Positions 13,156-14,736 of a stretch of 14,736 bases of DNA are shown here, one piece after another. The stretch's first letter is position 1. Each line of letters begins with the position of its first letter. A program made the translations under genes and the position numbers. This DNA is from Casp-actino8 sp964513215 (GTDB lineage Bacteria; Actinomycetota; Acidimicrobiia; Acidimicrobiales; Ilumatobacteraceae). The DNA lies in NCBI GenBank assembly GCA_964513215.1, contig CAZELU010000044.1:1-14736 (forward strand), read 5' to 3'. The notes under the pieces were generated by a model. It had not been told where the DNA came from, searched no databases, and saw nothing but the letters and a program-made list of their open reading frames with translations.

Positions 13156-14370
13156 ATGAAGAACCCCCGTCGTCGTCGCGTCCTGTCGTTCGCTGGCGCT
13201 GCGGCCGGCCTGGCCGCCCTGGCCGGCTGTGCCAAGGACGCTCCGCAGGACACCTGGCAGCCCGCTGGGCCCAATGCCGAAATGATCGACAATTTGCAGC
13301 AGCCGGTGTTCCTCGTGGCTGGCATCGTCGGTGTCATCGTCGTGGCCGCGGTGGCCTGGGTGGTTTTCCGGTATCGCGATCGTGGTCAGGGAATCCCCGA
13401 GCAGACGCACGGCAAGCCAGCCGTCGAGATCACGCTCACCGTCATTCCAGTGCTGATCCTCATCGGCGTGGCCATTCCCACTGCTCGCACCATCTTCGAT
13501 CTCGCCAAGACCGACGACACCGAGATGATCGTCAACGTCACCGGCCAGCAGTGGTGGTGGGAGTACGACTACCCGGCCATCGGCGACAACGCCGACAAGT
13601 ACGGCCTCAGTCAGCCGATCGTCACTTCTGGTCAGTTGGTGATTCCCGAGAACACCAAAGTTCTTCTCCGTGTGACCAGTCGCGACGTGATCCACTCGTA
13701 CTGGATCCCGAAGCTCAACGGCAAGAAAGACGGTGTCCCGGGCCGCGTGCACTTGCTACGCCTCGAGGGGTCGAAGCCCGGTATCTACGCCGGACAGTGC
13801 ACCGAGTTCTGCGGTCTCTCCCATGCCTACATGCGCATGGAGACGATCGTGTTGAAGCGCGCCGACTTCGACGCGTGGGTCGCCAATCAGCTGGCCCCGT
13901 ACGAGTCGCCGGCCGAGGGCACCCTGGCCAAGGAAGGCGAAGCCCTCTACATCCAGCAGTGCAGCCGTTGCCACCAGGTGAACGGCCTGGCCGACGCTGA
14001 GGGCAATCTCATCGTGTCGGCTCCCGAGCAGTACGTGGTGTCGGGTGCGGCACCCAACCTCACCAACCTCATGACGCGCAATACGTTCGCCGGTGCGTCG
14101 TGGGATCTGCTCACGCAGTCGTGCCGTGACGACGTCTGGAACGCGTCGTCCGACGAGTTCGGTGCGAAGTACCTCAGTGGTGTGAGCGCCGATTGTCTCA
14201 ATCAGAAGGATCTCCGCGAGTGGCTCCGCAACTCACCGGAGAAGAAGCCCATGTATGTCGACCCCACCAAGTTGCAGGAGACCGACGGCAAGTACCGCGG
14301 TATGCCTGCACTCGGCCTGACCGAAGATCAGATCGACGCCATCGTCGCCTATCTGCTCGAGCGGAAGTAA
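13156..14370 (+). CDS. ctaC: Cytochrome c oxidase subunit II fused to cytochrome c (caa3 type)
   Basis: Subunit II takes electrons into the oxidase. The 404-residue precursor starts MKNPRRRRVLSFAG, then a lipobox LAGC (Cys25), so it is probably a lipoprotein; the RRxL pattern could be a Tat signal. Two helices follow (about 50-71, 91-113), then GQQWWWEY (130-137). The CuA site is complete: His180, Cys215, Glu217, Cys219, His223, Met226. A C-terminal cytochrome c domain has CSRCH (269-273) and a probable axial Met383 in RGMPAL. About 110 residues separate them, long for this domain, and include Cys323 and Cys347, a likely disulfide. An alternative GTG start at 13105 overlaps the previous stop. 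The fusion means soluble cytochrome c may not be needed. ctaD follows after 13 bases. Confidence 0.95.
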   Translation: MKNPRRRRVLSFAGAAAGLAALAGCAKDAPQDTWQPAGPNAEMIDNLQQPVFLVAGIVGVIVVAAVAWVVFRYRDRGQGIPEQTHGKPAVEITLTVIPVLILIGVAIPTARTIFDLAKTDDTEMIVNVTGQQWWWEYDYPAIGDNADKYGLSQPIVTSGQLVIPENTKVLLRVTSRDVIHSYWIPKLNGKKDGVPGRVHLLRLEGSKPGIYAGQCTEFCGLSHAYMRMETIVLKRADFDAWVANQLAPYESPAEGTLAKEGEALYIQQCSRCHQVNGLADAEGNLIVSAPEQYVVSGAAPNLTNLMTRNTFAGASWDLLTQSCRDDVWNASSDEFGAKYLSGVSADCLNQKDLREWLRNSPEKKPMYVDPTKLQETDGKYRGMPALGLTEDQIDAIVAYLLERK

Positions 14371-14374
14371 GGAG
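14371..14374 (+). promoter_or_regulatory. Ribosome binding site of ctaD
   Basis: GGAG follows the ctaC stop directly and lies 9 bases before the ctaD ATG at 14384, consistent with translation from the same mRNA. Confidence 0.6.
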
Positions 14375-14383
14375 AACTCCGAG

Positions 14384-14736
14384 ATGGCCATCATCGAACG
14401 TCCCTCCACCGAGATCGCCGTGGCCGGCGGTGCCACCGTGGGTGTGAAGCCCAGCGAAGCGTTGGGCGTGTTCAAGCGCCCGGCTGCCAGCAACTCGTGG
14501 CGCGACTGGATCGTCACGGTCGACCACAAGAAGCTCGGCATCATGTACGGCGTCGCCGCCTTCGTGTTCTTCATCATCGGCGGTGTCGAGGCCTTGCTGA
14601 TTCGTCTTCAGCTCATGGGCCCCGACGGCAAGGTGCTCAGCGCCGATCAGTACAACCAGATGTTCACGATGCACGCCACCACGATGGTGTTCCTCTTCGT
14701 GATGCCGATGGTGTCGGCCTTCGCCAACTACTTCAT
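14384..14736 (+). CDS. ctaD: Cytochrome c oxidase subunit I, canonical (partial, runs off the window)
   Basis: Subunit I holds haem a, haem a3 and CuB and reduces oxygen while pumping protons. Only the first 117 residues are present. A poorly conserved leader of about 40 residues is followed by DWIVTVDHKKLGIMYG (41-56), helix 1 with the FFIIGGVEALLIR pattern, and the helix-2 entry FTMHATTMVFLFVMP (94-108) with His97, the low-spin haem ligand. This is the intact counterpart of the altered subunit I at 9735-11351: the two align without gaps from His97/Ala80 to the following Pro (Pro108/Pro91). The remaining catalytic residues lie beyond the window and cannot be checked here. Confidence 0.96.
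   Translation, partial: MAIIERPSTEIAVAGGATVGVKPSEALGVFKRPAASNSWRDWIVTVDHKKLGIMYGVAAFVFFIIGGVEALLIRLQLMGPDGKVLSADQYNQMFTMHATTMVFLFVMPMVSAFANYF

Noticed and set aside
1..14736. CRISPR array, insertion sequence, phage or toxin-antitoxin system
   Set aside because: No regularly spaced repeats, transposase, integrase or terminal inverted repeats were seen. The tRNA cluster has no attachment-site duplication beside it within the window.

Overview
The window looks like a piece of an Actinomycetota chromosome, most probably class Acidimicrobiia (Ilumatobacter-like). The pointers are high GC with strong C/G third-position bias, a clpS-DUF2017 pair, a Glu-Asp-Phe tRNA cluster, ATGA/GTGA-coupled genes, several apparently leaderless starts, and an oxidase subunit II with a lipoprotein signal and a fused cytochrome c domain. 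The taxonomic call is inference. A 100-N scaffold gap shows it is a draft or metagenome assembly.

Layout. (1) 49-3202 (+): purA, purB and pyrE, joined by ATGA overlaps; this is AMP synthesis plus orotate phosphoribosyltransferase. (2) 3203-3302: the N gap, flanked by an identical 55-base sequence on both sides, so probably an assembly artefact. (3) 3476-5325 (+): a tandem universal stress protein and an acyl-CoA thioesterase II. (4) 5286-7692 (-): tRNA-Glu, tRNA-Asp and tRNA-Phe followed almost without a gap by a large acyltransferase-3/SGNH membrane protein, which converges on tesB and overlaps it by 40 bases. (5) 7770-8587 (-): clpS and a DUF2017 gene. (6) 8641-9585 (+): ctaB, divergent from clpS. 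(7) 9735-14736 (+): a respiratory oxidase operon that runs off the window.

The most unusual part is the oxidase operon. It starts with a full-length subunit-I homologue that has lost both low-spin haem ligands, the high-spin haem ligand and two of three CuB histidines, yet keeps the overall fold and the conserved C-terminal tail. It is followed by a subunit-III-like protein that also lacks the conserved histidines, then by a seven-helix protein that looks like subunit IV extended with an exported domain. Only then come the catalytic genes: a caa3-type subunit II with intact CuA ligands and a CxxCH haem c site, and a canonical subunit I (partial) with its haem ligand present. ctaB, which makes haem O for such oxidases, lies just upstream. 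The arrangement suggests that a cofactor-free subunit I/III pair is made together with the working oxidase, perhaps as a structural or assembly partner; that role is a hypothesis.

Regulatory signals are weak but patterned. The uspA-like, tesB, clpS and ctaB genes each have a -10-like hexamer (GACAAT or TANNNT) ending 6-7 bases before the start codon, as expected for leaderless transcripts. The tRNA cluster has the same GACAAT upstream. No convincing intrinsic terminator was seen.
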